DNA from: Alloyangia pacifica
GTDB lineage: Bacteria; Pseudomonadota; Alphaproteobacteria; Rhodobacterales; Rhodobacteraceae
Direction: 5' to 3'
DNA: 64,000 nt
NCBI RefSeq assembly: GCF_900116195.1
Contig: NZ_FOZW01000008.1
Coordinates: 124,001 to 188,000 of the forward strand
A program made the position numbers and the translations under genes. Below are positions 9,367 through 18,888 of this stretch, one piece after another. Positions within the stretch are counted from its first letter, which is position 1; each line of letters starts with the position of its first letter. Below the pieces are notes generated by a model. It ran no database searches. It worked only from the letters and a program-made list of their open reading frames with translations, and was not told the origin of the DNA.

Positions 9367-10086
9367 ATGATCGACGCAATGGATTTCAGCCTGCTCGCAC
9401 TTTCCTCACCGGGATGGGGCGGCGCGCTTCTCGCCGGGTTCCTGCGCTCGGTCGAACTGGCGGCAGGCGGCTATCTGCTCGGACTTGTCATCGGCCTGCT
9501 CGGCGCCACCGCCAAGCTCTACGGCGGGCGCGTGCTGCGCGACATCGCCGAGATCTACACGCTGCTCATCCGCGCCGTGCCCGAGCTCGTGCTGATGCTG
9601 CTGTTCTACTACGTGGGCACCGACCTGCTGAACAAGCTGATGGGCGCCATGGGGCGCGAGGGCATCGACATCGACGGTCTCAGCGCCGGCATCCTCGTCA
9701 TCGGGCTGGTGCAGGGCGGCTACGCCACCGAGGTGATCCGCGGCGCCATACGCGCCGTGCCGCCCGGACAGATCGAGGCCGCGCAGGCCTTTGGCATGTC
9801 GCCCCTCAAGGTGCTGCGCCGGGTGACCCTCCCAGCAATGACCCCGCACGCGCTGCCCGGCATGGCCAACCTTTGGATGATCGCCACCAAGGACACCGCG
9901 CTGCTTGCCGTCATCGGCTTTTCCGAGCTGACGCTCGTGACCAAGCAGGCCGCCGCCGCGACCCGCGAGTACTTCCTTTTCTTCATCGCCGCCGGGCTGC
10001 TCTACCTCGCGCTCACCCTCATTTCGAACCTCGGCCTGCGCTGGCTCGAGCGGCGCGCGCGCCGCGGCCTGCCGGCCGCCGCCTGA
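9367..10086 (+). CDS. Amino acid ABC transporter permease (HisQ/GlnP type)
   Basis: The 239-residue membrane protein has about five hydrophobic helices and the EAA loop QIEAAQAFGMSPLKVLRRVTLP typical of His/Glu/Gln-type permeases, which docks on the ATPase. It pairs with the next gene as the second permease subunit. The start at 9367 is chosen as the first ATG after the intercistronic hairpin; a second in-frame Met is at 9379. Confidence 0.9.
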   Translation: MIDAMDFSLLALSSPGWGGALLAGFLRSVELAAGGYLLGLVIGLLGATAKLYGGRVLRDIAEIYTLLIRAVPELVLMLLFYYVGTDLLNKLMGAMGREGIDIDGLSAGILVIGLVQGGYATEVIRGAIRAVPPGQIEAAQAFGMSPLKVLRRVTLPAMTPHALPGMANLWMIATKDTALLAVIGFSELTLVTKQAAAATREYFLFFIAAGLLYLALTLISNLGLRWLERRARRGLPAAA

Positions 10087-10096
10087 GGAGCGCCAC

Positions 10097-10927
10097 ATGC
10101 CCGATATCGACATCGCCACCCCGATCCGCCCTGCTCCCGCGCTGCCGCTGCGCGCACGCCTCGCACCGTTGCTGATGCCGCACCGACTGGTCATGGCCGG
10201 GCTCGCGCTCACCGCCCTTGCTGCGATCGTCACCCAGATGGATTGGAGCTGGCTGCCCGGCTACCTGCCGAAGATCGGCCACGGTCTGCTGGTGACACTG
10301 GCGCTGCTCGTCTCCAGCGTCGCCGCGGGCTTTGCGCTGGCGCTGCCGCTCGGCGCGGTGCAGGTCACCGGCCCGGCGCCGCTGCGCTGGCTGGCCAACG
10401 GCTTCTGCACGGTGATCCGCGGCACGCCGCTGCTGCTGCAGCTCTGGTTGATCTACTACGGGCTCGGCGCGCTCTTCGCGCAGTTCCCGGAAATCCGGGC
10501 CTCCTGGCTCTGGCCCTACCTGCGGCAGGCCTGGCCCTACGGCTTCCTGACGCTGACGCTCTCCTTCGCCGCCTATCAGGGCGAGGTGATGCGCGGCGCC
10601 TTTGCCGGGGTGCCGCGCGGCGAGCTGGAGGCGGCCCGCGCCTTCGGCATGCCGCGGCTCATGGTTTTCCGTCGGGTCTGGTTTCCGCGGGCCGTGCACC
10701 GCGCGCTGCCGACGCTGGCCGGCGAGATCATCCTGCAGCTGAAGGCGACGCCGCTGGTGGCGACGATCACCGTCACCGACCTCTACGCGGTGATCACCCG
10801 CGTGCGGCAGGCCACCTATCTGACCTACGAGCCTTTGCTGCTGCTGATCGCCATCTACCTGTGCCTGAGCGGCACCCTCACGCTGGCGCTGCGCTGGCTC
10901 GAAGGGCGGGTGCCGAGCGGACGCTGA
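10097..10927 (+). CDS. Amino acid ABC transporter permease (HisM type)
   Basis: A 276-residue inner-membrane permease whose EAA loop reads ELEAARAFGMPRLMVFRRVW. The N terminus carries about 30 extra polar residues before the first helix. It starts 10 bases after the preceding permease, preceded by GAGGAG, and closes the operon. Together the four genes make a complete importer. Confidence 0.9.
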   Translation: MPDIDIATPIRPAPALPLRARLAPLLMPHRLVMAGLALTALAAIVTQMDWSWLPGYLPKIGHGLLVTLALLVSSVAAGFALALPLGAVQVTGPAPLRWLANGFCTVIRGTPLLLQLWLIYYGLGALFAQFPEIRASWLWPYLRQAWPYGFLTLTLSFAAYQGEVMRGAFAGVPRGELEAARAFGMPRLMVFRRVWFPRAVHRALPTLAGEIILQLKATPLVATITVTDLYAVITRVRQATYLTYEPLLLLIAIYLCLSGTLTLALRWLEGRVPSGR

Positions 10928-10958
10928 GCCCGCTCCGCCCCGGCCACGTCCGGCCCGG

Positions 10959-11915
10959 TCAGTAGCCGCGCGCCCGGTCCACGGCATAGGCCATGGGCTG
11001 ACCGTCGCGCAGCGCCCGCGCGGTCTCCACCACCTGCTCGGCCACCACCTCGGGAAGCGAGTCGCTGGCCACATGCGGGGTCAGCCGCAGCCGGGCGTCG
11101 CGCCAGAAGCGGTGCGTGTCAGGCAGCGGCTCCTCGCGGAAGACATCGAGCGTCGCCGCCTTGAGCTGCCCGCTGTCCAGTGCCGCCAGCATATCCGCCT
11201 CGACCAGATGCTCACCACGACCGATCTGTACCAAGGACGCCCCCGGTGCGAGCCGCGCGAAAAGCGCCGCGTCCAGCACGTTTTCGGTCTCGGTGGTCAG
11301 CGGCAGCACGTTGACGAGGTGGTGCGCCCCCTCGGCTGCCCGCGCCACTGCGCCCGGGCCGGTCAGATAGGTCACACCAGCCAGTTGTTCTTCGGGCAAG
11401 CTGCGACAGGCCACGCGGATGGAAAAGCCCATGGCCCGCAGTCCCCGCACCACGGCGCGCCCCATGGTCCCATGACCCAGCACGGCCACCTGCACCGAAG
11501 CGGGTGCACGCATCCGCACCGGCGCCCATCGCGCCTGCGCCGCGTTTCGCGCCATTTCGTCGAATCCGCGCTCGTGATGCAGCACCTCGTGCACCGCGTA
11601 GCCCGCCATGAGTTCGGCCTGATGTGGATCGCGCACCCGTGCCACGGCCGCAGAGGCGGGCAGACCCGGATGGGCCAGCAGCGCATCGACCCCGGCAGCG
11701 ACCGACATGGCAAGGCCGAGGTTCGGAAAGGGCGCGAAATCATCCTCGCCCGGCTGCCAGCAGATCGCGAAGCGCACGTCCTCCGGGCGCTCGACCTCCT
11801 GCGGGTGACGCAACACCACGTCGGAGGCGCAGCGCCGCAGGGCGTCCCCGTAGAGCCGGTCAAGGTCCTCCGTGGCACTGAGATAGACGCCAAGGATCGG
11901 GTCGTGCGCGGGCAT
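10959..11915 (-). CDS. D-2-hydroxyacid dehydrogenase, glyoxylate/hydroxypyruvate reductase A type
   Basis: The 318-residue protein has the NAD(P)-binding glycine motif VLGHGTMGRAVVRGL, the catalytic Arg region LVQIGRGEHLVEADML, the Glu in FREEPLP and the catalytic His in LTPHVASDS, matching GhrA-like reductases that interconvert 2-oxo and D-2-hydroxy acids. The ATG at 11915 is chosen because AGAGGGAG lies eight bases upstream; a GTG at 11945 would add ten residues without such a site. It is convergent with the ABC permease operon but shares its upstream palindrome, so it may act on the 2-oxo acid made by the aminotransferase. Confidence 0.88.
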   Translation of the reverse strand: MPAHDPILGVYLSATEDLDRLYGDALRRCASDVVLRHPQEVERPEDVRFAICWQPGEDDFAPFPNLGLAMSVAAGVDALLAHPGLPASAAVARVRDPHQAELMAGYAVHEVLHHERGFDEMARNAAQARWAPVRMRAPASVQVAVLGHGTMGRAVVRGLRAMGFSIRVACRSLPEEQLAGVTYLTGPGAVARAAEGAHHLVNVLPLTTETENVLDAALFARLAPGASLVQIGRGEHLVEADMLAALDSGQLKAATLDVFREEPLPDTHRFWRDARLRLTPHVASDSLPEVVAEQVVETARALRDGQPMAYAVDRARGY

Positions 11916-11946
11916 GGTATCGGCTCCCTCTGAATTGGTTCCCACT

Positions 11947-11966
11947 TATTGCACGCCTGTACAACA
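11947..11966. promoter_or_regulatory. Candidate TetR operator upstream of the dehydrogenase
   Basis: Half-sites TATTGCAC and GTACAACA are separated by GCCT; 6 of 8 positions are symmetric and the right half is identical to that of the palindrome at 7625-7644. It lies about 32 bases from the preferred start codon, where a repressor would act. Confidence 0.5.
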
Positions 11967-12240
11967 ATGGCCATGCCACAGTGGGTTGGCTCGGTCCGGG
12001 CCTGTGAGGTTGCACCCCCAAAAGCGCAGGGTCGCGGATCGCTTCTGCCCCGAACGCGCGAGGTTGCCGCTAAGTAAGCCCGAAAATCGGCGCGCTGCGG
12101 GGAAGAAGGGGCTTTCACTAGGATAAATATCTGATTAATATAGTAAGGAATAGCCATGCCAAGGTTCCGCGTGCCTCGCCCCGCGACAAACCGCTCCTCA
12201 GCCAGCCTGCCCGACAAAAAGAACCAACAGGTAACGCTGG
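11967..12240. other. Intergenic stretch upstream of the TonB receptor, with an AT-rich island
   Basis: No clear gene. Bases 12115-12150 are AT-rich in a GC-rich setting and contain GATA-AA-TATC and ATTAAT dyads, a possible iron-regulator or promoter region for the receptor; no consensus Fur or Irr box is evident. An ATG at 12156 has a good AAGGA site but opens a frame different from the receptor (see findings). Confidence 0.4.
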
Positions 12241-14355
12241 ATGACCTCTTCCCCGACTGCCCGCACCGGCGCAGCCCCGCGCTGCGCACGACCCCGCTCG
12301 AACACCCGCTTTCTGCTGCTCGCCGGAACAGCCGTGCTGCTGCCTCTCGCTGCAGCAGCACAAGAGACCCCCTACGAGCTACGCCCAATCCAGCTCGGCA
12401 TCGCCGACAACGATGCCGGCACGACCGTCGCGCAGCAGACCACGGCAAGCACCAAGACGAGCACCGACATCCTCGACACGCCCGCCTCCGTCTCGGTGGT
12501 CACCTCGGCCGAGATTGCCAAACGCGGGGCGCAGAACCTCGAGCAGGTGATTGGCTATACTGCCGGGGTCTCGGTCAATGAATGGGGCGGCGACGACCGC
12601 TACGATGGCTTCCGGATCCGCGGCTTCGATCTGACGGCGCTCGGCCTGCTCTACCGCGACGGGCTGCCCCAGCGCGGGGCCGGCTGGACCTTCGCCCGAC
12701 GCGAGCCCTACGGGATGGAGCGGGTCGAGGTGCTGAAGGGGGCCAACTCCTCGCTCTTCGGCCTCAGCGCGCCGGGCGGGCTGGTCAATGCCGTCTCGAA
12801 AACCCCCAAGGACAACCGCTTCGGCGAGGTCTACAGCACCCTCGGAGCCGATCATGCCGAGCTCGGCTTCGACATCGGCGACAAGCTCACCGAGGACAGC
12901 ACGCTGACCTACCGGCTCACCGGCAAGTGGCAGGACAGCGAATACTCCTATGACCATTCCAACGACGACCGCGCCTACCTGCAGGGCGGGCTGACCTGGC
13001 GCCCGACCGAGGCCACCACGCTCACCTTCCTTGCCGAGTACAACAAGCGCGACGGCGTGCCTGGCAACGGCATCCCATCGGGCTACGGCATCGACCGCGA
13101 CACCTTCCTCGGCGAGCCTGAGTTCAACGAGATGAACTCGGTCGAGCGCAGCGTCGCGCTGCAGTTCAGCCATGACTTCGGCGGCGGTCTGAGCCTGCGC
13201 TCCAATGCCCGCTACAGCCTGTTCGACCTCGATTACGAGCAGGTCTACGGTGCCGATCCGACCGACCCGACCGCGGCACGCTCGGCCTTCGCGGTCTACA
13301 GCGACAGCGAACAGTTCGCGATGGACACCGCGCTGCAATTCGACACCATGTTGGGTGGCGCGCAGAGCCGCACCCTGCTCGGCGTCGAATACAGCCGCGT
13401 CAGCGTCGACGAGGACGACTACTTCGGCACCGTCGATGGCATCGACGTGAATGACCCGGACTATTGCGACAGCGCCTGCACCATCTCGCTGATCCCCTAT
13501 TACGACTGGACCCCGGAACAGACCAACAGCGCGCTCTACCTGCAGGAAGAACTGACCTGGGACCGCTGGGTCGCCACCGCCGGGCTGCGCAAGGACTGGA
13601 TCGACTTCGACGTCGAGAACCACCTTGCGGGCACCTCCACCGAGGAAAGCTACGCGCATGTCTCGGGCCGTTTCGGTCTGACCTACAAGATCACCCCCGA
13701 GCTGGCGGTCTACGGCAACTACTCCGAGAGCTTCTCGCAGGACGTCTGGGGGCTTGGCGACGAGCCGACCGAGGGGACCCAGTACGAGGTCGGCATGAAG
13801 TACCGTCCAGCGGGCACCAACGCGCTCTTCACCGCGGCGCTGTTCGATCTGACCCAGACCAACGTCTCGACCGCCGTCAGCCCGACCACCTATCGGCAGA
13901 TCGGCGAGATCGGCGTGCGCGGACTCGAGCTCGAGGCGAAGCTGGACGTGAGCGAGCGTTTCGGCCTGCTCGCCTCCTACTCCTACTGGGATGCCGAGAT
14001 CCGCGAGGACGGCATCACCGGCAACGAGGGCAACCGGCCGGCGCGCACGCCCGAGCATCTCGCCTCGATCTGGGCGGACTACACCATCCCGGGCGCCGGG
14101 GCGCGGGGCGATATCGATCTGGGGGCCGGGATCCGCTACGTCGGCAGCACCTGGGGCGACGACGCCAACACCGTCGAGAATGACGCCTACACGCTGGTCG
14201 ATGCCTCGGTGGGCTACGCGCTGACCGACGATCTCGACCTGAACCTCAACGTCAGCAACCTCTTCGACGAGGACTATGTGACCACCACCTACTACGGCAC
14301 CGACTACTACGGCGATGGCCGGACGGTGACCGCCACGCTGAAGTACAGCTGGTAA
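12241..14355 (+). CDS. TonB-dependent siderophore receptor
   Basis: A 704-residue outer-membrane receptor. It has an N-terminal signal with hydrophobic core RFLLLAGTAVLLPLAAAA, a short pre-plug region, the plug domain (about residues 75-190: TPASVSVVTSAEIAKRGAQN, RIRGFD, MERVEVLKGANSSLFG) and a long beta-barrel ending in aromatic ATLKYSW. Plug signatures match the TIGR01783-like ferric siderophore class (FhuA/FpvA-like). A stop codon (12231-12233) in the same frame fixes ATG 12241 or later as the start, though its ribosome-binding site is weak. It is followed 67 bases later by a siderophore binding protein; the matching inner-membrane permease and ATPase are not in this window. Confidence 0.93.
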   Translation: MTSSPTARTGAAPRCARPRSNTRFLLLAGTAVLLPLAAAAQETPYELRPIQLGIADNDAGTTVAQQTTASTKTSTDILDTPASVSVVTSAEIAKRGAQNLEQVIGYTAGVSVNEWGGDDRYDGFRIRGFDLTALGLLYRDGLPQRGAGWTFARREPYGMERVEVLKGANSSLFGLSAPGGLVNAVSKTPKDNRFGEVYSTLGADHAELGFDIGDKLTEDSTLTYRLTGKWQDSEYSYDHSNDDRAYLQGGLTWRPTEATTLTFLAEYNKRDGVPGNGIPSGYGIDRDTFLGEPEFNEMNSVERSVALQFSHDFGGGLSLRSNARYSLFDLDYEQVYGADPTDPTAARSAFAVYSDSEQFAMDTALQFDTMLGGAQSRTLLGVEYSRVSVDEDDYFGTVDGIDVNDPDYCDSACTISLIPYYDWTPEQTNSALYLQEELTWDRWVATAGLRKDWIDFDVENHLAGTSTEESYAHVSGRFGLTYKITPELAVYGNYSESFSQDVWGLGDEPTEGTQYEVGMKYRPAGTNALFTAALFDLTQTNVSTAVSPTTYRQIGEIGVRGLELEAKLDVSERFGLLASYSYWDAEIREDGITGNEGNRPARTPEHLASIWADYTIPGAGARGDIDLGAGIRYVGSTWGDDANTVENDAYTLVDASVGYALTDDLDLNLNVSNLFDEDYVTTTYYGTDYYGDGRTVTATLKYSW

Positions 14356-14422
14356 GGCGCGCAAGGGGCTGCCCCGGGAACGGGGTGGCCCGGATCGCGC
14401 GCAAGCCGCCGAAGGAGACAAC

Positions 14423-15430
14423 ATGACCAGCTCGGACGCCGCCCTGTCCCGGCGCAGCTTCCTGTCCGGCAGCGCCTGCCTGCTCGCCGCCCCGACGCTT
14501 TCCGCAGCGGGCAGTGATCTGCGCTTCGAGAACACCTTCGGCGAGACCGTGCTTCCCGCCCCGGCCTCGCGGGTGGTCTCGCTGGGCTACAACACCCAGG
14601 ACGCGCTTCTTGCCCTCGGCGTGCTGCCGGTGGGCATCCGCTATTGGTACGGCGATCACCCCTATGGCGTCTGGCCCTGGGCGCAGCATCTTCTGGGCGC
14701 GGCGCAGCCGACGATGATGACCGGCGAGGTCTCGATCGAGACCGTCGCCAGCCTTGCTCCGGGGCTGATCGTCGCCAGTGGCTCGGGCATCTCCGAGGCC
14801 GAATACGCGCTGCTGTCGCGGATCGCGCCGGTGCTGATGCAGGACCCCGCCCAGTCCACCTACGGCAGCCCCTGGGACGTGGAACTGCGCCGGATCGCCC
14901 GCGCCACCGGCACCGAGGCCCGCGCCGAGACGCTGATCTCCGCGGTCCGCAACCGGTTCGCGGCCTTCCGGACCGCGCATCCCGGCTGGCAGGGGCAAAG
15001 CGCCGTCTGCGCCTGGCACGACGGCGGCCAGACCGGTGCCTTCATGGGCGGCGACACGCGCGCACGCTTCCTTGCCGAGCTGGGGTTCACGCCGCCGGAG
15101 CGGCTGAGCGAGATGCAGGTGATCGACGGCTTCTACACCTCGCTGTCACCCGAGGACCTGTCGCCCATTGACGCGGACCTTCTGGTCTGGATCTCCTCGG
15201 AGGAGCGCGCCGCGGACATCGCCGGGCTGGCCATGCGCCGGACGCTCAGGGCCTGTGCCGAGGGGCGCGAGGTGTTCTGCGACGAGCTGCTGGCCGGGGC
15301 GATGTCCTTCGGCAGCGTACTGTCGATGCCCTTCGCGCTCGACCGGCTGGAGCCGGAGTTCGCTGCCGCATTGGACGGGGATCCCGAGAGCATTGTACCG
15401 AGCGCCCGCGCCGCCGGGCTGCTCCGCTAG
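14423..15430 (+). CDS. Iron-siderophore ABC transporter substrate-binding protein
   Basis: A 335-residue class III binding protein with a Tat-type signal (LSRRSFLSGSACLLAAP). The segments ASRVVSLGYNTQDALLALG and LAPGLIVASGSGISEAEY are typical of the FecB/FhuD fold with its long linking helix. It should carry a ferric siderophore from the receptor at 12241-14355 to an inner-membrane transporter. ATG 14423 follows GAAGGAGA. No permease or ATPase gene follows; the next gene is on the opposite strand. Confidence 0.9.
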   Translation: MTSSDAALSRRSFLSGSACLLAAPTLSAAGSDLRFENTFGETVLPAPASRVVSLGYNTQDALLALGVLPVGIRYWYGDHPYGVWPWAQHLLGAAQPTMMTGEVSIETVASLAPGLIVASGSGISEAEYALLSRIAPVLMQDPAQSTYGSPWDVELRRIARATGTEARAETLISAVRNRFAAFRTAHPGWQGQSAVCAWHDGGQTGAFMGGDTRARFLAELGFTPPERLSEMQVIDGFYTSLSPEDLSPIDADLLVWISSEERAADIAGLAMRRTLRACAEGREVFCDELLAGAMSFGSVLSMPFALDRLEPEFAAALDGDPESIVPSARAAGLLR

Positions 15431-15451
15431 ACGCGCAGAATGCCGCTCAAG

Positions 15452-15477
15452 AAAATTTGCCCGCCGACAGGGCGGGC
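15452..15477 (-). terminator. Intrinsic terminator of the Crp-type gene
   Basis: Read on the minus strand, GCCCGCC and GGCGGGC pair around a five-base loop and are followed by AAATTTTC, just past the stop at 15500. It may also stop transcription of the convergent binding-protein gene. Confidence 0.6.
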
Positions 15478-15499
15478 CCGGCAAGAGAGCCCCCCAGGC

Positions 15500-16386
15500 T
15501 CAGGTCGGAAGTACATCGGACCGGTCGGACCCGGAGAGCAGGCTGCCCATCAGCTCCGCCGCCGCGGCCAGGCGCTCGGTCAGTCCGCCTGCGGCGCCGC
15601 GCTCACCCGGGACTCCCCGCAGCGTGTCCGCCCAGACCGCCATCGCATCGCCTGTGCGCTGGTCCAGCTCCCACCGCGCGCCGCTGTCGATGATCCAGTC
15701 ATCGGCCAGACCGACCGCGGTGTCGTCGAAGGTCCCGGCATCGTAGGCCGCGGCGAGGGCGCAATCGGTCCAACCGTCTGCACCGACCAGCCGCAGCACC
15801 TCGACCCGCCCGCCGTGATCCTCCATGTCGCGCAGGGTCAGCGTCCCGAGCGCCGTATCCGCCGCGCCGCCCTCCCCCGTCCGGCCGAATTTCTCGGCAA
15901 GGCGCAGCAGACAGGCGGCCAGCCGCACTCCGGCCTTGTGCTGGGCGCGGAGCTCGAAGAGGCTGAGCCCGTCACGCGGGCGGCGGCACAGCTCGCCGAT
16001 CAACGCCATCATTGCCTCCGGCCGCTCCTGGAGAAAGCGGAGCACCTGTCCGCGCGGCAGCACTCTCAGGCCGGTCTCGCTACTGGCACCGCATCGGCAC
16101 TCCGCAGCCCGCCGTCGAGAAGGGCGATCTCGCCGAGCAGCTCGCCGTCGGACAGATAGCCGATCACCGACTTGCGCCCGGACCGCGAACAAACGCTGAT
16201 CTCGACCCGGCCGCTTTCGATCACCAAGAGCGCGTCCGCCGGATCGCCACGCAGGAAGATGCCCTGGCCGGCCGCATAGTCACGGCGAAGACCGCCCTGC
16301 ACGAAGTCTTGCCGGTCGTGCTCGGAAAGCGCCGCCAGCAGCAGGCTGCCGGGCAGCGCGCGGGGTTCCGTATCTGGCTCTTGCAT
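15500..16386 (-). pseudogene. Crp/Fnr-type regulator interrupted by a frameshift
   Basis: ATG 16386 (after GGAGG) opens a frame with a cyclic-nucleotide-binding fold: AAGQGIFLRGDPADALLVIE, GRVEISVCSRSGRKSVIGYL, GELLGEIALLDGGLRSADAV. This frame stops at 16066. Homologous continuation (ETGLRVLPRGQVLRFLQERP, then LCRRPRDGLSLFELRAQHKAG) is in another minus-strand frame from about 16095 to 15500. A single missing base near 16083 would join them into about 295 residues. Downstream of LRLAEKFG a normal helix-turn-helix is not obvious, so the C-terminal part may be divergent or further damaged. Either a real pseudogene or a base-call error. It is divergent from the tannase-family gene, a plausible former target. 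Confidence 0.65.
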
Positions 16387-16543
16387 GAGGCCGCCTCCGG
16401 GGTCTGCCGCAAGACTGCCCGCCGGGCGGATTTCAGGCAAGACCATGTGCCCCAACGGCAGGACGCTGCGTCAGCTGACAAAAACCTTGAGATGATCACG
16501 CCTCACAGCAATTCTCCTCAGGGGAGAAAATGGGAGGAAATCC

Positions 16544-17938
16544 ATGAAGTTCACCGCCGCGACGTTGGCGCTTCTGGCGAGCGCGTCCTACGCCTACGCA
16601 GACCAGACCCCGGAGGACTGCAGCGCCCTGCGCGACACGGTCTTCGACGGGGGCTATGTCACCTCGGCCCGGGTGCTGAGCCCCGAGGGGCTGCCGCAAT
16701 ATTGCGAGGTGCGGGCCACCGCGCTGCCGGCCATTTCCATCGAGGTCCGCCTGCCGCTTTCTGGCTGGAACGGCAAATTCTATCAGGCCGGCTGTGGTGG
16801 CTTCTGCGGCATCCTGGGGCGTGCCGACAGCGGCCAGTCCTGGGTCAACGCCATGCGGCCCGGCCTCGAACGCGGATATGCCACGGCGACCTCGGACAGC
16901 GGCCACCACGGGCTGTCGGTCACCGAAGCGACCTGGGCACAGGACAACCCCGACGCCGAGCGCGACTGGGGCTGGCGATCGATCGGCGAGACCAACCGCG
17001 TGGCGCAGGTGATGATCGACGCCTTCTACGGCACCGCCTCGAGCGGCGCGATCTTCCAGGGCTGCTCGACCGGCGGGCGGATGGCCCATGTCGCGGCGCA
17101 GCGCTACCCCGAGATGTTCGATGGCATCATCTCGGGCGCCCCGGCGATGGATTACACCGGCCTCGTGGGCACCGCCATGTCCTGGGTTTTGCAGGCCAAT
17201 ACCGCCGAAGACGGCAGCCAGATCCTCGGGCCTGACGAGGCCGCCAAGATCGGTGCGGCGGTGCTGGAACAATGCGACGGCACCGATGGTGCCGAAGACG
17301 GGGTGATCGCCGACCCGCGCGCCTGCAAGGTCGACTACTCCAGCCTCGAGCTGACCGACGAACAGCTCGACACGCTGGTGAAATGGCGCGAAGGGCCGCG
17401 CAATGCGGCGGGCGAGCAGCTCTACCCGGGCGGCATCCCCGAGGGCTCCGAGCCCTTCTGGTGGCTCTGGCTGACCGGCAATGCCGAGGGCGCCGGCAAG
17501 CTGGTCTCGGGCTTCGCGAATGGTTTCACCCGCCACATGGCCTTTGCCGAAGACCCTGGCACCGACTACTCGCCACTCTCCTTCGATTTCGAGGCGGACC
17601 CGGCGCGCATGGCGACCGCCGTCTCGGTCTACAACGGCGACAGCCCGGACCTCTCGGCATTCCGTGCGGCGGGCGGAAAGATGATCGTCTACCACGGCTG
17701 GGCGGATTCCATCGTGACGCCCTACAAGACCGTCGAATGGTACGAGCAGGCGGCCGAGGCGGCCGGCGGTGAGGCGGCGCTCAACGAGACCGTCAAGCTG
17801 TTCATGATCCCCGGCCTCGACCATTGCGGCATCCTGCCGGGCCCGGACGGGGTGAACTGGTCCTCGCTTGACCCGATGGGTCCGCTCGAGGCCTGGCTGG
17901 CCGACGGCACTGTTCCCGCCTCGATCATGGCCAAGTGA
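16544..17938 (+). CDS. Secreted tannase/feruloyl esterase-family hydrolase
   Basis: The 464-residue protein has a Sec signal (MKFTAATLALLASASYAYA). It shows the family's CS-D-HC arrangement: FQGCSTGGRMA with the nucleophile Ser next to Cys, GWADSIVTP with the Asp, and GLDHCGIL with the catalytic His next to Cys; the two Cys residues normally form a disulfide that holds Ser and His together. It hydrolyses esters of gallate, ferulate or similar aromatic acids in the periplasm or outside the cell. ATG 16544 follows GGGAGG. No catabolic genes for the released aromatic acid lie next to it. Confidence 0.9.
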   Translation: MKFTAATLALLASASYAYADQTPEDCSALRDTVFDGGYVTSARVLSPEGLPQYCEVRATALPAISIEVRLPLSGWNGKFYQAGCGGFCGILGRADSGQSWVNAMRPGLERGYATATSDSGHHGLSVTEATWAQDNPDAERDWGWRSIGETNRVAQVMIDAFYGTASSGAIFQGCSTGGRMAHVAAQRYPEMFDGIISGAPAMDYTGLVGTAMSWVLQANTAEDGSQILGPDEAAKIGAAVLEQCDGTDGAEDGVIADPRACKVDYSSLELTDEQLDTLVKWREGPRNAAGEQLYPGGIPEGSEPFWWLWLTGNAEGAGKLVSGFANGFTRHMAFAEDPGTDYSPLSFDFEADPARMATAVSVYNGDSPDLSAFRAAGGKMIVYHGWADSIVTPYKTVEWYEQAAEAAGGEAALNETVKLFMIPGLDHCGILPGPDGVNWSSLDPMGPLEAWLADGTVPASIMAK

Positions 17939-17943
17939 CACCG

Positions 17944-17983
17944 CCCCGCCCGCCGCGGGGGATCGTGGCGGGCGGGGACTTTT
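17944..17983 (+). terminator. Terminator after the tannase-family gene
   Basis: An 11-base-pair stem (CCCCGCCCGCC / GGCGGGCGGGG) with a 12-base loop followed by ACTTTT, six bases past the stop codon. Confidence 0.7.
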
Positions 17984-18151
17984 CGCTCTCGCCGGGAATT
18001 CGGCCTGAAGGCGAGGTTTTCACGTGCGCGGGAGATGTCGTCCAGCCGGTCACTGGCGTCATACAGCCGGTATTTCAGGACAAGAATGCCTCGCCGAAGC
18101 TCGTGGAACTCATTCCGCAACGGCTCGATATCCGAGTGCGACCGAAGCAAT

Positions 18152-18424
18152 TCATTGTGCCTGCGGTCCATTCAGGCGCGGGTTTGGCGCGCATAGGCGA
18201 ACTTTTCGCGAAGGCAGGGGCCACTCCCCGATGACAAATCCCGGAAAGCGGGCCAAGGCATTGAGACAGGCCAACCCTGCCGCAATGTTCGGCACCGAAC
18301 TCACCGCGTCCCTTGGTTCCGTCAGAAGAATGTACAGGAGAGCCGCAGCGGCGAGAATTGGAATGCCAGTCGTGTCAAACGCCGCGCGACAAAGATCAGG
18401 GGCTTCCTGAAAAATGAAGCGTCC
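18152..18424 (-). pseudogene. Fragment of a predicted membrane protein
   Basis: The frame is open on the minus strand from a stop at 18425-18427 to a stop at 18152-18154. It encodes a hydrophobic segment (FDTTGIPILAAAALLYILLT) followed by NIAAGLACLNALARFPGFV. Codon choice is GC3-rich like real genes, but there is no start codon, so it is probably a gene remnant. Family not recognised. Confidence 0.35.
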
Positions 18425-18888
18425 TCATTCTCATCGGCTACGCGCCGCGCACTTGAGTAGCTACAGCCATCTTCCACAGATCGCCTTTCGGAAGGACTCC
18501 CGGGCCGATGATCACGCCTTCGATAGCGACACCTAGAGCGGCGCGAAGTGGTAAACGGAGAAGCTCCGCCTGCACGACATGAACGCCCGAACCATCCGAC
18601 ACCGCCGCCCAACGACAGATCAAGTGGTGGCGTTTCCGACTTAGCGTCCGGCTCTATCGGCATTTGGAGTGCCGCCCCTACCATGGGAGGGATAAAGGCG
18701 CGATCCGCTGAGAACAGACAACAGGCTGTCCATTCGGTCCCCTATTTTACTCGGAGCTGCTCAGGTCCAACAGCTTTGCGGCCCCGGGATAGATGACCCC
18801 GCGCATTTCGGCCCAGCCCAGCTGCGCCGCAATCAAAACTCCGCAATTTCACCATGCTCAAGGTTCAAGCACGGAGAGCTGGCACAGT

